Source: JAJTHC01 sp044358835 (GTDB taxonomy: Bacteria; Cyanobacteriota; Vampirovibrionia; Vampirovibrionales; JAJTHC01). Taken from it: a stretch of DNA of 64,000 nt. A program made the translations under genes and the position numbers. Below the pieces are notes generated by a model. That model was not told where the DNA came from and ran no database searches. It saw only the letters and a program-made list of their open reading frames with translations. Below, piece by piece: positions 1 through 8,361 of this stretch; positions within the stretch are counted from its first letter, which is position 1, and the number at the start of each line of letters is the position of its first letter. The DNA is taken from NCBI GenBank assembly GCA_044358835.1, contig JBIKNF010000002.1, positions 177,896-241,895 of the forward strand. Direction: 5' to 3'.

Positions 1-2
1 AG

Positions 3-770
3 CCTTCTTTGGCTTTAGCTGGTGTCGCCTTCTTTGTCATGTGGATGGCCATCGCCTCAGATGTTGAAAACATCCTCTATCGTGGGATTCTCATTTTCAT
101 GGTGGGCTTTTTGTTCTTTGGCATGAGTAACATCGCCATGGAACAAAAACGCGAGTTCGACTTTGCGAAGCTCGGGTCGTTTGCCGGCTTCTTAGAACTC
201 GGGGCCTTTATTTTGACTGATGTATTGATTGCCCTAAAAGTGGGCACCGAAGGCATCTTTCAAATTGCGGGTTGGCCCTTGCGCGCCTTGTTAAGAGATG
301 AAGGCCTTCCTCCTGTTCCAGCGGTTCTTTCAAGCAAAAGCCTGTGGAAAAGTCGCCGCTTTGGAGGCCTCTTCTTTTCAATCGCGGGTATTTTTGGTAT
401 TTTAGGGGCCACCGTTTCTTCATTTGAAAGCACAGGCCTTTTGTTGTTTAACGTCATTGGGGGCTTAAGTGCGTTGATCGTGAACTATAGTTGGTTTCAT
501 AGTGGTTTGCAAGGTACCCATTGGCTCAGTAAATTGTTGATTCCTGGTTCATTGCTGGCCACACTTGGTTCAGCAGCGCGTGCATATACATGGGGCTTTG
601 CCTTGGATCAGTTCGGTTCACGGCTCAATGAAATGTATATTTGCGGGATGCCACTCATCACCAAGCAAGAAAATGCGGACAAGGCTGAAAAAGAAAAGAC
701 TGAATCCATTGCTTCTGTTGAAAAACCGACGTTGTCTCCTGCAGTGGGTGAACAAACCAGCGTTTGCTGA
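3..770 (+). CDS. Hydrophobic membrane protein, 5' end outside window
   Basis: The reading frame is open to the left edge, so the true start probably lies outside the window; a TTG at 9 is only the first in-frame start-like codon. The visible 255 or so residues contain about five to six hydrophobic stretches (for example the first 45 residues, then around 50-75, 115-140, 140-160 and 170-190), which suggests a multi-pass inner-membrane protein. The last 35 residues are polar and charged (Glu/Lys-rich), a probable cytoplasmic tail. I do not recognise the family and see no catalytic motif. It ends about 110 bases before gap and is separated from it by a promoter. Confidence 0.6.
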   Translation, partial: PSLALAGVAFFVMWMAIASDVENILYRGILIFMVGFLFFGMSNIAMEQKREFDFAKLGSFAGFLELGAFILTDVLIALKVGTEGIFQIAGWPLRALLRDEGLPPVPAVLSSKSLWKSRRFGGLFFSIAGIFGILGATVSSFESTGLLLFNVIGGLSALIVNYSWFHSGLQGTHWLSKLLIPGSLLATLGSAARAYTWGFALDQFGSRLNEMYICGMPLITKQENADKAEKEKTESIASVEKPTLSPAVGEQTSVC

Positions 771-803
771 GGTTAAAAGGCCTTCTTCGCTCGCTTTTGT
801 TAC

Positions 804-833
804 TTTACTTTAAAAGTTAGTTTGATTTATAAT
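804..833 (+). promoter_or_regulatory. Probable promoter of gap
   Basis: A consensus TATAAT lies at 828-833, with a weak TTTACT-type -35 at 804-809 (18-base spacer). This predicts a transcript start near 840 and a leader of about 44 bases before the gap start codon. Confidence 0.5.
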
Positions 834-883
834 CGTGAAAGATGTCACTGGCATCCCCGTTTTATTATTTGGAGAATACCCTT

Positions 884-1909
884 ATGTCAAAAATTGGAAT
901 TAACGGCTTCGGTCGCATTGGACGCATGACCTTTCGTGCGCTTTTACAAAATCCTAACGTGGATTTAGATGTGGTGGCCATTAACGATTTAACTTCTACC
1001 GATATGTTGGCGTACCTATTAAAATACGATTCCACACACGGTATTTTAGACGCTGAAGTGTCTCACGACGCGCAAAATATCATCGTCAACGGCAAGGCCA
1101 TTCGTGTTTACAGCGAACGCAACCCTGCTGAAATTCCTTGGTCTACAGCAGGTGTTGATATTGTGCTTGAATGTACGGGATTCTTCACCGATGCCAAAAA
1201 AGCACAGGCTCATATTGAAGCAGGTGCGAAAAAAGTCATTATTTCTGCACCAGCAAGCAATGAAGACGGCACTTTTGCCGTCGGCATTAACCACACCAGT
1301 TATGATGCCAACATTCACCATATTATTTCAAACGCCAGTTGTACCACCAACTGCTTGGCTCCAGTGGCCAAAGTTTTGCATGAAACCTTTGGTATTGAAA
1401 AAGGCTTAATGACCACCATTCACAGCTACACGGGCGATCAACGTTTGATTGATGCGCCTCATAGCGATCCACGCCGTGCGAGATCTGCCGCCGTCAACAT
1501 GATTCCTACGTCTACAGGCGCGGCGAAAGCCATTGGCTTGGTCTTGCCTGAGCTTAAAGGTAAATTGGATGGTTTCGCAGTTCGCGTGCCAACCATCGAC
1601 GTTTCTATTGTCGATTTAACCTTTACCGCCAGCAAACCTGCTAGCGTAGAAGCCATTCACGAAGCGATGTTAAAGGCGGCCAATGGTTCATTAAAAGGCG
1701 TGTTAGAATACATGCACGATCCGTTAGTGTCCACCGATTTTATTGGCAATGCGCACAGTTCGATTTATGACCCCAGCATGACGAGAGTCTTAGAAGGCAA
1801 CTTGGTCAAAATCGGTGCGTGGTATGACAACGAAACAGGTTATTCCAACCGCTTGGCTGAACTCACCCAGTACGTGGCTTCAAAATTGCCCGCTACCGCT
1901 CACGCTTAA
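884..1909 (+). CDS. gap: Glyceraldehyde-3-phosphate dehydrogenase, type I
   Basis: Catalyses the NAD-dependent oxidative phosphorylation of glyceraldehyde 3-phosphate in glycolysis, in the cytoplasm. The Rossmann motif GFGRIGR is at residues 6-12 and the active-site block SNASCTTNCLAP carries the catalytic Cys near residue 150. The C-terminal WYDNETGYSNR signature is intact. At 341 residues it has the usual family length. I start at 884 rather than the upstream in-frame ATG at 842, because GGAG at 871-874 is correctly spaced and the protein then begins MSKIGINGF, as in homologues. An Asp in the VVAINDLT segment fits NAD rather than NADP use. A rho-independent terminator follows, so it is probably monocistronic. 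Confidence 0.97.
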   Translation: MSKIGINGFGRIGRMTFRALLQNPNVDLDVVAINDLTSTDMLAYLLKYDSTHGILDAEVSHDAQNIIVNGKAIRVYSERNPAEIPWSTAGVDIVLECTGFFTDAKKAQAHIEAGAKKVIISAPASNEDGTFAVGINHTSYDANIHHIISNASCTTNCLAPVAKVLHETFGIEKGLMTTIHSYTGDQRLIDAPHSDPRRARSAAVNMIPTSTGAAKAIGLVLPELKGKLDGFAVRVPTIDVSIVDLTFTASKPASVEAIHEAMLKAANGSLKGVLEYMHDPLVSTDFIGNAHSSIYDPSMTRVLEGNLVKIGAWYDNETGYSNRLAELTQYVASKLPATAHA

Positions 1910-1920
1910 CAACAGTAACT

Positions 1921-1948
1921 GGGGGTTATGTGAATTAGCCCCCTTTTT
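1921..1948 (+). terminator. Rho-independent terminator after gap
   Basis: GGGGGTTA at 1921-1928 pairs with TAGCCCCC at 1936-1943 (one G-U pair) around a seven-base loop, followed by five T. It lies 11 bases after the gap stop codon. Confidence 0.85.
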
Positions 1949-1966
1949 AATTATTAGGATATAATT

Positions 1967-2506
1967 ATGCGTCTTTCTTTGGGAAATTTTTTGCTCAACA
2001 CTACTTTTCCAAAATATCAAGAAGCAAGATTAATGTCTGTACAACGCAGTGGTACTGTTCATTTTGATCGTACATTGATCTCTGCTGATGTGTTAAAATT
2101 AATAGATAGAGTTCAATGGAAAAAAAAGCTAACACAGGCAGAAGTCGATTTACATGTACTTCGGTTTATTTTGAGTTATATGATCAAAATGAAGAATAGG
2201 CTCGATTCTCATAATCCGCTAGGCTTCGCAGATAGACTTTCCCCTACCACAATTTCACTTAAGTATAATGAAAATAGTCTTCAACCAAGAAGTGACTATG
2301 GGGCCGTTTTAATCTTTATTAATAGTCTTTTCAACGAGATAAAATCTCATAATTTTCGCCAGTATTTGAGAGAGAAAAAATTTTCAGAATTAACAATTCA
2401 TTTAGATGTACATACCACCGAAGAACTTAAAAGTATTTCAGCAGAAATATTTCATCGCCTTGAAGCTTTAGGGTGTAGTATGCAAAGAAGTAAATGTGAG
2501 GTCTAA
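1967..2506 (+). CDS. Hypothetical protein upstream of trpC
   Basis: A 179-residue protein with no family I recognise. Its base composition is clearly AT-richer than gap before it and trpC after it, which suggests a recent arrival or relaxed selection. It is basic and mostly helical by composition, with no signal peptide or membrane span. The start at 1967 follows TTAGGA. Its stop TAA (2504-2506) overlaps the ATG of trpC as TAATG, so trpC is probably translated by re-initiation from this gene. A role linked to tryptophan synthesis is not supported by anything in the sequence beyond that coupling. Confidence 0.75.
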   Translation: MRLSLGNFLLNTTFPKYQEARLMSVQRSGTVHFDRTLISADVLKLIDRVQWKKKLTQAEVDLHVLRFILSYMIKMKNRLDSHNPLGFADRLSPTTISLKYNENSLQPRSDYGAVLIFINSLFNEIKSHNFRQYLREKKFSELTIHLDVHTTEELKSISAEIFHRLEALGCSMQRSKCEV

Positions 2507-3261
2507 TGAACAAGTCTACCATTCTTGATGAAATTGTGGCCCACAAACGAAAAGAGCTGGCCTTTTGGCAAAACCAAACGTCGATCGACTACTGGCTGGA
2601 TATAGCCAAGCCCAAGCCTCAGGACGACGCCTTTCGCTTTGAACACGCGTTGCGGGAAGCCAAAAACGGCTTGCATCTCATCGGCGAACTAAAGCCCAAG
2701 TCGCCCAGTGCGGGCGTGTTGCAAGAAACCCCTGATGTCCCTAAAATCATCGGTGCGTATAACCAAACGTGTTCCGCCATATCCGTTTTAACTGATGCTC
2801 ATTATTTTGGCGGAGGGTTTGACCTTCTAGAAACCGTCAAAACGCTGACCAGCAAACCTGTTCTGTGTAAGGATTTCATCATTGATATTTACCAAGTGTT
2901 ACTCGCTGTGGCCAGCGGGGCGGATGCCGTATTACTGATTATGAAATGTCTCGATGATTTTGAGTATATCAGCTTGTTTGAAGCCATTCGCAGTTACGGC
3001 CTAACCCCAGTGGTGGAAGTGCAGAATGAAGAAGAACTCAAGCGAGCCTGTCTGCCTCACCCTTCAGTGATACTCATCAATAACCGCAATTTGTCTACTT
3101 TTGAAATTGACAAAACCACGACGCATCACCTGGCCCCGCACTGCCCTAAAGAAAGTCTGATAATTAGCGCAAGTGGGTTTTCATCCCTAGAAGATGCCGC
3201 CGAATTTGAAGGCATCGCAAATGCCGTGTTAATTGGGACCGCCTTGATGCAACGCTTTTAG
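2506..3261 (+). CDS. trpC: Indole-3-glycerol phosphate synthase
   Basis: Closes the pyrrole ring of indole in tryptophan synthesis (CdRP to indole-3-glycerol phosphate). The N-terminus ILDEIVAHKRKEL, the phosphate/substrate segment ELKPKSPSAG, LCKDFIID (catalytic Lys) and the later VEVQNEEEL and INNRNL blocks are all in family order. At 251 residues it matches a monofunctional TrpC TIM barrel. It overlaps the preceding gene by the stop-start TAATG. Its stop codon overlaps that of the convergent pseudopilin gene (3258-3261). The trpG and trpD genes are about 38 kb away, so the trp pathway is split. Confidence 0.95.
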   Translation: MNKSTILDEIVAHKRKELAFWQNQTSIDYWLDIAKPKPQDDAFRFEHALREAKNGLHLIGELKPKSPSAGVLQETPDVPKIIGAYNQTCSAISVLTDAHYFGGGFDLLETVKTLTSKPVLCKDFIIDIYQVLLAVASGADAVLLIMKCLDDFEYISLFEAIRSYGLTPVVEVQNEEELKRACLPHPSVILINNRNLSTFEIDKTTTHHLAPHCPKESLIISASGFSSLEDAAEFEGIANAVLIGTALMQRF

Positions 3262-3818
3262 CCCCTCATAAAAGCAATCGTACATTCAATAGGGGTAACT
3301 TCCCCTGTCACGTGGTTGATGTTAAAATGAAAACGGTCATTGCAATCATTGGCGATATTGGCTCCTCCTAAGCCACCGAGGTTAGGGCCTTCGTTGCCGT
3401 TGACATCCACATAAAAGTCGTCCGTTGTGCTGGTAGGCTCACTCAACAGACCGTACACCACCATCCCATTTTGTAAACGAAGTGCCCCCCCCGCAAATGT
3501 GGCAACATTGGTCACTCCTGGAGGCAAACAAGCGCTTTGACCAAACGCACACAGTTGACTCACTTGGAGTTGATTTTGAAGATTGGCCCAACGATCCGCA
3601 CCGCCTAAGAACTGATTTCCTGATAAATTTTCATCATAAAAATGGCCTTCTAAGGATTGCAAAACGACTTGCAATTGTGCTCTTCGACTGTTATTTTGAC
3701 CAGCCATCACTACTTTAGGCACAAGGATTGAGGCTATAACTCCAATAGCGACTAGAACCATCAGCAGTTCTGTGAGTGTAAATGCGTTTTTGTTTAGAAT
3801 CGTTTTAAATGGGTGCAT
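3258..3818 (-). CDS. Type IV pilin-like / pseudopilin protein
   Basis: The N-terminus has a short basic leader followed by A-FTLTELLMVL, the class III (prepilin) signal with Glu at +5, and a hydrophobic helix to about residue 40. It should be cleaved and N-methylated by prepilin peptidase and assembled into a type IV pilus or type II secretion pseudopilus. The mature part has four Cys, which could form disulfides. I use the ATG at 3818 rather than the TTG one codon earlier. No pilus genes are adjacent, but another pseudopilin lies at 49069-49731, so minor pilins are dispersed. Confidence 0.85.
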   Translation of the reverse strand: MHPFKTILNKNAFTLTELLMVLVAIGVIASILVPKVVMAGQNNSRRAQLQVVLQSLEGHFYDENLSGNQFLGGADRWANLQNQLQVSQLCAFGQSACLPPGVTNVATFAGGALRLQNGMVVYGLLSEPTSTTDDFYVDVNGNEGPNLGGLGGANIANDCNDRFHFNINHVTGEVTPIECTIAFMRG

Positions 3819-3902
3819 CAAAAATGACTTTCCAAACTAATTTGTTTTAGACTATTTGAGGTATCGGTATTTTTAGGATAAACTTTAGGAGTACTTCACA
3901 CA

Positions 3903-3944
3903 ATGTTTGAGCAATGCTTATGCCTAAAACAGCGAATCAAATAG
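3903..3944 (+). promoter_or_regulatory. Possible 13-codon upstream ORF before mtaB
   Basis: ATG at 3903 is the first start after a good AGGAG (3887-3891, 11-base spacing) and gives a 13-residue peptide ending at TAG 3942-3944. The nominal mtaB ATG at 3914 is in another frame and 22 bases from that AGGAG. If mtaB really starts at 3971, this peptide is a leader that could couple or attenuate mtaB translation. Confidence 0.25.
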
Positions 3945-5323
3945 CTATTCCACCTTTTGAGCTTAATTCCATGGTTGAAAAAACTGTGGCTTTTGTTACA
4001 TTAGGGTGTAAAGCCAACGCGCTTGAAAGTTCGGCACTGGCTGAACGGTTTAAGGATTTAGGCTGGCAAATTCACAGCGAACATCAGCCGGCCAGTCTTT
4101 ATGTGTTTAATACCTGTACGGTGACTGAAAAAGCCGATGCAGAAGCGCGGCGCTTGATTCGCAAGCTCAAACGCCAAAATCCAGCCAGCCGAATTGCCGT
4201 TACAGGGTGTTACGCTCAAGTGGCTCCACTGGTGTTTAAAGAAATTGGCGTGGATTTTATCATCGGCAATAATTTAAAAGAACACTTGGCGGATATTGTG
4301 GCCACGCAATTTGCCAATTATTATGCGGACTTAAACGACGGCCCCCTCATCATGGTGGACGAATTTGAAAAAAGTCGCGAGTTGGTCTCTCAAATCGGGA
4401 GCTACGCAGGGATTGCTCGCACGCGCGGAAGCATTAAAATACAAGATGGTTGTGATTACAAATGCACCTATTGCATTATTTGGAAGGGGAGAGGCCCGAG
4501 TCGTTGCTTGAGTGTGGAAGCCGTCACCAAGCAGATTCAACATATGGTTACTAAAGGGTTTAAAGACATTACCATTACAGGCATTAACATTGGGCAATAC
4601 CAGCATGAAGGGGTTCATTTAGCAGGCTTATTGCGTCATGTGTATTCGCAGGTGGAAGGGGATTACCAGTTGCGTTTGTCGTCGTTGGATCCTCTTGAAG
4701 TGACCGATGAACTGATGAACGCCATGGCTGAATCGCGAGGAAAAATTGCCCCTCATGTGCATTTGTCTAGTCAAAGTGCGGAAGACGGGGTTTTAAAAGC
4801 CATGGCCCGTCGTCATCATGTGAAGGATTTAATCTATGTGTGTGAGCGTTTGCAAGAACTGATGCCGACGGTTGCGATCGGCTCCGACATGATTGTGGGA
4901 TTTCCTACTGAATCGAATGAAGCGTTTGAAGCCAGCTATCAAGTGATTGAAGCCATTCCCATGCACTATTTGCATGTGTTTCGCTATTCGCCTCGTGCAG
5001 GGACGCCTGCGGCGGAAATGCGTCCGCAGGTGCAGGAATCGGTGAGAAAAGAGCGGGCGATGCGTCTGATTGCGTTGGCGGAAGCAAAAAAACAGGCGTT
5101 TTATCAAAAATTTGTAGGGCAAACCCTTTCGATGTTGTGTGAAAACATCAAGGATGATGGCAGCATGGAAGGCATTACAGAAAATTACATTCGGGTGCGT
5201 TTGTCGCCTGAAGATGTCCAAACGCATCAACTTTCCCAAAATCAGCGTGTTTCGGTGAAAGTTCATGCCGTAGAAACAAGCGAGTTTGTAAGTGCTTCTG
5301 TGCTAGGTTTGATTGGAGGTTAA
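3914..5323 (+). CDS. mtaB: tRNA t6A37 methylthiotransferase MtaB
   Basis: Adds a methylthio group to t6A at position 37 of tRNA (ms2t6A), using two iron-sulfur clusters and S-adenosylmethionine. The N-terminal MTTase domain begins VAFVTLGCKANALESS and continues with FNTCTVTEKAD and TGCYAQ, giving the three cluster Cys. The radical SAM motif CDYKCTYC is near residue 183, followed by the family's RGPSRC. A C-terminal TRAM-like domain is present. The start is uncertain: ATG 3914 gives 19 extra residues before MVEKTVAFVTLG (ATG 3971), which is where homologues normally begin and is the start I favour biologically. Confidence 0.92.
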   Translation: MLMPKTANQIAIPPFELNSMVEKTVAFVTLGCKANALESSALAERFKDLGWQIHSEHQPASLYVFNTCTVTEKADAEARRLIRKLKRQNPASRIAVTGCYAQVAPLVFKEIGVDFIIGNNLKEHLADIVATQFANYYADLNDGPLIMVDEFEKSRELVSQIGSYAGIARTRGSIKIQDGCDYKCTYCIIWKGRGPSRCLSVEAVTKQIQHMVTKGFKDITITGINIGQYQHEGVHLAGLLRHVYSQVEGDYQLRLSSLDPLEVTDELMNAMAESRGKIAPHVHLSSQSAEDGVLKAMARRHHVKDLIYVCERLQELMPTVAIGSDMIVGFPTESNEAFEASYQVIEAIPMHYLHVFRYSPRAGTPAAEMRPQVQESVRKERAMRLIALAEAKKQAFYQKFVGQTLSMLCENIKDDGSMEGITENYIRVRLSPEDVQTHQLSQNQRVSVKVHAVETSEFVSASVLGLIGG

Positions 5324-5332
5324 AAGACTAGA

Positions 5333-5743
5333 TTAGTTGGTTTTTCGCAAGACACAGACGGTCGGTTGATTGGGTAAAGGGGGTAAAAATTGATGCCGTC
5401 GTACCGCCACCCATTCATACGCAGGGCGAGTAATCCCCTTGAACCAAGGGCATCTCAACACCATCCCCAACCAAGCCCATGGAGCAATGCACTGTTCTAA
5501 ACACACCCCTACGGCTTCTTCGGCCTGAAATACGGCGTTTTTCTCGAGATCAATCACGTGCATTCGCCGAGTGGTTTCTTCGCTTAATAAAGCAAATGTT
5601 GCCAAATAGGCAAGGGCTTCTTCACTATGAACATCCACAAAACGCATTGTAGTAGGATGTTTAAGCCATGTCTTTAAAAACAGCTGACTTCGCTGGCACA
5701 AGCCACAGCTGGCGTCGTACAGCACAATAAATCGAACGTTCAT
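5333..5743 (-). CDS. DCC-family (DUF393) thiol-disulfide oxidoreductase
   Basis: A small thioredoxin-like protein of the YuxK/DCC family. Near the N-terminus it has VLYDASCGLCQRS, the CxxC redox pair in its usual place; the name-giving DxxCxxC is DASCGLC here. The downstream YLA and VCLEQ segments fit the family. ATG 5743 is chosen over the GTG three codons upstream because AGG lies about nine bases before it. It is 14 bases behind pgm on the same strand and probably co-transcribed with it. The substrate is unknown. Confidence 0.8.
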   Translation of the reverse strand: MNVRFIVLYDASCGLCQRSQLFLKTWLKHPTTMRFVDVHSEEALAYLATFALLSEETTRRMHVIDLEKNAVFQAEEAVGVCLEQCIAPWAWLGMVLRCPWFKGITRPAYEWVAVRRHQFLPPLPNQPTVCVLRKTN

Positions 5744-5757
5744 GGCGTTCACCTGCT

Positions 5758-7377
5758 TTACGCTTTGCGCTTAATGTGAGACGGTGAAATACCCAAGTTG
5801 TCAAACGAATCGAGCCAAAACGACTCAAGGGCATCTTGCTTACGTTGTAGGCGAACGGGATCCGCATCTTGCACTTCAAGGTAAACACGCACCAAGGGTT
5901 CTGTTCCACTTGCACGCACCAACACCCATGAACCATCGGTTAAATAGAGCTTCACGCCGTCTTGCGTGTGAAACTCTGCGATTAAGGCTTGGGCTTCAAC
6001 GTTTGAACGGGCGACATCCACCACTAAATCAGGCCCTAAACTACCGCCTTCGCTAAAGAGCGTCAAGGCTTTATTTAAAATCGCGGATTTAAGTTCCGTG
6101 TGAATCGACCATTCCGTAAAAATGTAGCGATGCGTATTCAACGCATCGACCTTCTTCACAATTTCTGACAACGGAAGGCCTTCTTTAGCCACAAGTTCAG
6201 CAATCAATAAGTTGGCGAGTAAACCGTCTTTTTCAGGCACATGATTCAAAATACTCAGGCCGCCACTGCCTTCACCTCCGAGCACCACCTTCGGTTTTTG
6301 GGGATCTTTCTCATAGTCTAAAAAGACTTCGGCAATGTATTTATAGCCCACAGGGGTTTGAAGCACGGGAGTGTCATACGCCTTCATCATTTCATCCAGC
6401 GCGTGGGTGGTCGATTGTGATCGCACGACAATGCCTTTGTCTTTTCGGTGATGCACGAGTAAATACGCCACCAAACGTAAAATCGTATTGGGGTGTAAAA
6501 ACTCGCCGTTTTCATCCAAAATGCCAAAACGATCGGCATCTCCGTCGTTGGCGGCGCCAAACATTAGGGCGTCAGGCTCTTGAAGCGCCCACGCCTTAAT
6601 GAGTTGAGACAGTTCCCTTAAGTTTTCAGCCGAAGGTTCGGGTTCACCTGTATAGCCTTTAGGGCGTTCGTCTTCGGTGTGAAGCAGTTTGACGTCTTGC
6701 ACGCCTAAATCTTCCATGAGCTTAGGGAAGTAGTGCCGACCTGTGGCATACAAAGGGTCATACGCCACATGCAATTGTGCGGCCTTAATCGCGCGAACAT
6801 CGAGTTCAATCACTTCTTTGAGGTGATCTAAATACGCTTCATAAGGCAACAGGTGAAAGATCCGCGGAGTAGGTTCTAGGCCCATGGCTTTTCGGTCTAA
6901 AACGAGGTTAAGGGGGTGAGCTTGCAAGGCTTCAAACTGCTTGGTTAATGAAGAAGGGGCAACAGCCCCGTCATTCGTTAAAAAGTTATAACCCCCATAG
7001 TTCCATGGATTGTGGCTTGCCGTCATTAAAATCGCGCCTGCTGAACCCACGCCATTGCCTGAAATTTCAGCCAAGTGAGCAGCGGTATAAGCCAGTACTG
7101 GGGTGGGGACATCGCCTTGAACTTCGTACACGTCTAACCCCTTGGCCAAAAGGGTTTTTATAATAATAGGAATCGCCATTTTCGTTTTTTCGCGGGTGTC
7201 TCCCCCCACCAACACGGGGCGAGCGATCTGTTCAGCCTGCATGGTTTGAATCAAGGCATCAGCAATGGCGTGGGTGATTTGTGTGACCACGGCTTCGTTG
7301 AAGGCGTCATCGGCGTCATGGCGATAGCCCGATGTGCCAAATTGAAAAACTTTAGAAACAAGAGGACTGGAGTTCAT
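5758..7377 (-). CDS. pgm: Phosphoglucomutase, alpha-D-glucose-specific
   Basis: Interconverts glucose 1-phosphate and glucose 6-phosphate, linking glycolysis to glycogen, trehalose and UDP-glucose. The phosphoserine loop TASHNPWNYGG is near residue 130. The metal-binding DGDADRFG lies near 275, GGEGSGG in the sugar-binding loop near 360, and RASGTEPLVRVY in the phosphate-binding loop near 510. The 539-residue length fits the bacterial Pgm clade. The start at 7377 follows AAGGGA. The product could feed the otsA-otsB trehalose genes at 56.8 kb. A tandem 13-base repeat sits in its leader. Confidence 0.95.
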   Translation of the reverse strand: MNSSPLVSKVFQFGTSGYRHDADDAFNEAVVTQITHAIADALIQTMQAEQIARPVLVGGDTREKTKMAIPIIIKTLLAKGLDVYEVQGDVPTPVLAYTAAHLAEISGNGVGSAGAILMTASHNPWNYGGYNFLTNDGAVAPSSLTKQFEALQAHPLNLVLDRKAMGLEPTPRIFHLLPYEAYLDHLKEVIELDVRAIKAAQLHVAYDPLYATGRHYFPKLMEDLGVQDVKLLHTEDERPKGYTGEPEPSAENLRELSQLIKAWALQEPDALMFGAANDGDADRFGILDENGEFLHPNTILRLVAYLLVHHRKDKGIVVRSQSTTHALDEMMKAYDTPVLQTPVGYKYIAEVFLDYEKDPQKPKVVLGGEGSGGLSILNHVPEKDGLLANLLIAELVAKEGLPLSEIVKKVDALNTHRYIFTEWSIHTELKSAILNKALTLFSEGGSLGPDLVVDVARSNVEAQALIAEFHTQDGVKLYLTDGSWVLVRASGTEPLVRVYLEVQDADPVRLQRKQDALESFWLDSFDNLGISPSHIKRKA

Positions 7378-7413
7378 GGGGAAATCCCTTCATCAACGAC
7401 GCAAAACGGCATC

Positions 7414-7440
7414 AAGAATAACAGTGGAAGAATAACAGTG
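7414..7440 (-). repeat. Tandem 13-base direct repeat in pgm leader
   Basis: The sequence AAGAATAACAGTG occurs at 7414-7426 and again at 7428-7440, exactly repeated with one base between. On the minus strand it lies just downstream of a TATACT-type -10 (about 7447-7453), which is the usual place for an operator or a leader-binding site. Confidence 0.5.
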
Positions 7441-7522
7441 CTAGTATAACACGAGCATAATAGAGAGGTTACAACAATTTTTTCGAAAGAAGGCATTGAC
7501 GAACCATATCGTTTAAATGGTA

Positions 7523-8050
7523 TTAGCCTAGGGCGTTGAGCAAGGGCTTTACATACGGCAAGAAAATGATCGCCACCACGCCATAACTGACCATGGCCAC
7601 CACCAAACACGCCCCCGCAGCGATGTCTTTAATCCGCTTGGCACGCAAGTCAAACTGGCCTAGGGTCAACAAATCCACCAGCCATTCCACCACCGTATTC
7701 GCCAATTCCGCAAACAACACAAACCCCGCCATTTGAAGTAAAATCGCCCATTCCGCCAACGTAATTTGAAACAACACCCCCAACGCAATCGCCCCAGCAA
7801 TCAGGTAACAATCCAAGCGAAAGTTGCGTTCCTGTTCAAAGGCGAACTTTAAGCCTTCTAAGGCAAAGCCCACCGATGCCAAAAACGACGTGGCCCCAAA
7901 CCCATAATGCGACGCCCCCCCCCTTGATGCCTTAAAAAACGGCGTGCGAAACAGGTGAAATTGCTTCATATAGCGTCGCACCAATTTGCGCTGTTGCTGG
8001 CGTTTGGTTTCTTTTTCATCAAACTCAAAAGAGTCTTCTGCAAAAGGCAT
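7523..8050 (-). CDS. dgkA: Diacylglycerol/undecaprenol kinase
   Basis: An integral membrane kinase that phosphorylates diacylglycerol or undecaprenol with ATP. The family hallmark ELANTVVEWLVDL followed by AKRIKDIAAGACLV is present, with three hydrophobic helices in the expected order. About 50 soluble, very basic residues precede the conserved GFALEGLKFAF, so the protein is longer than E. coli DgkA. ATG 8050 is better spaced from AAGGA than ATG 8056. Sequence alone does not separate DAG kinase from undecaprenol kinase. It stands divergent to tRNA-Leu. Confidence 0.9.
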   Translation of the reverse strand: MPFAEDSFEFDEKETKRQQQRKLVRRYMKQFHLFRTPFFKASRGGASHYGFGATSFLASVGFALEGLKFAFEQERNFRLDCYLIAGAIALGVLFQITLAEWAILLQMAGFVLFAELANTVVEWLVDLLTLGQFDLRAKRIKDIAAGACLVVAMVSYGVVAIIFLPYVKPLLNALG

Positions 8051-8156
8051 GGGCATGTTCCTTACGATTCACCTAAAAAAGGCTTGCATTTCTATTATGT
8101 TCGCCATATGCTTAAAGTCAAGTCAATAGGCCTTTGTGCCTTACATAATGCAAAAT

Positions 8157-8237
<81 letters not shown>

Positions 8238-8361
8238 TTTTTTTATTTTTCGGCTTTCTTAATGTTTAGAACCCCACACATGGCCTCATTTTCAAGATTG
8301 GCATATTCTGCTTGAAGTGCTTTAATAGAAGAAATCGTGATTTTTTGTGAAGGATGCCCCC

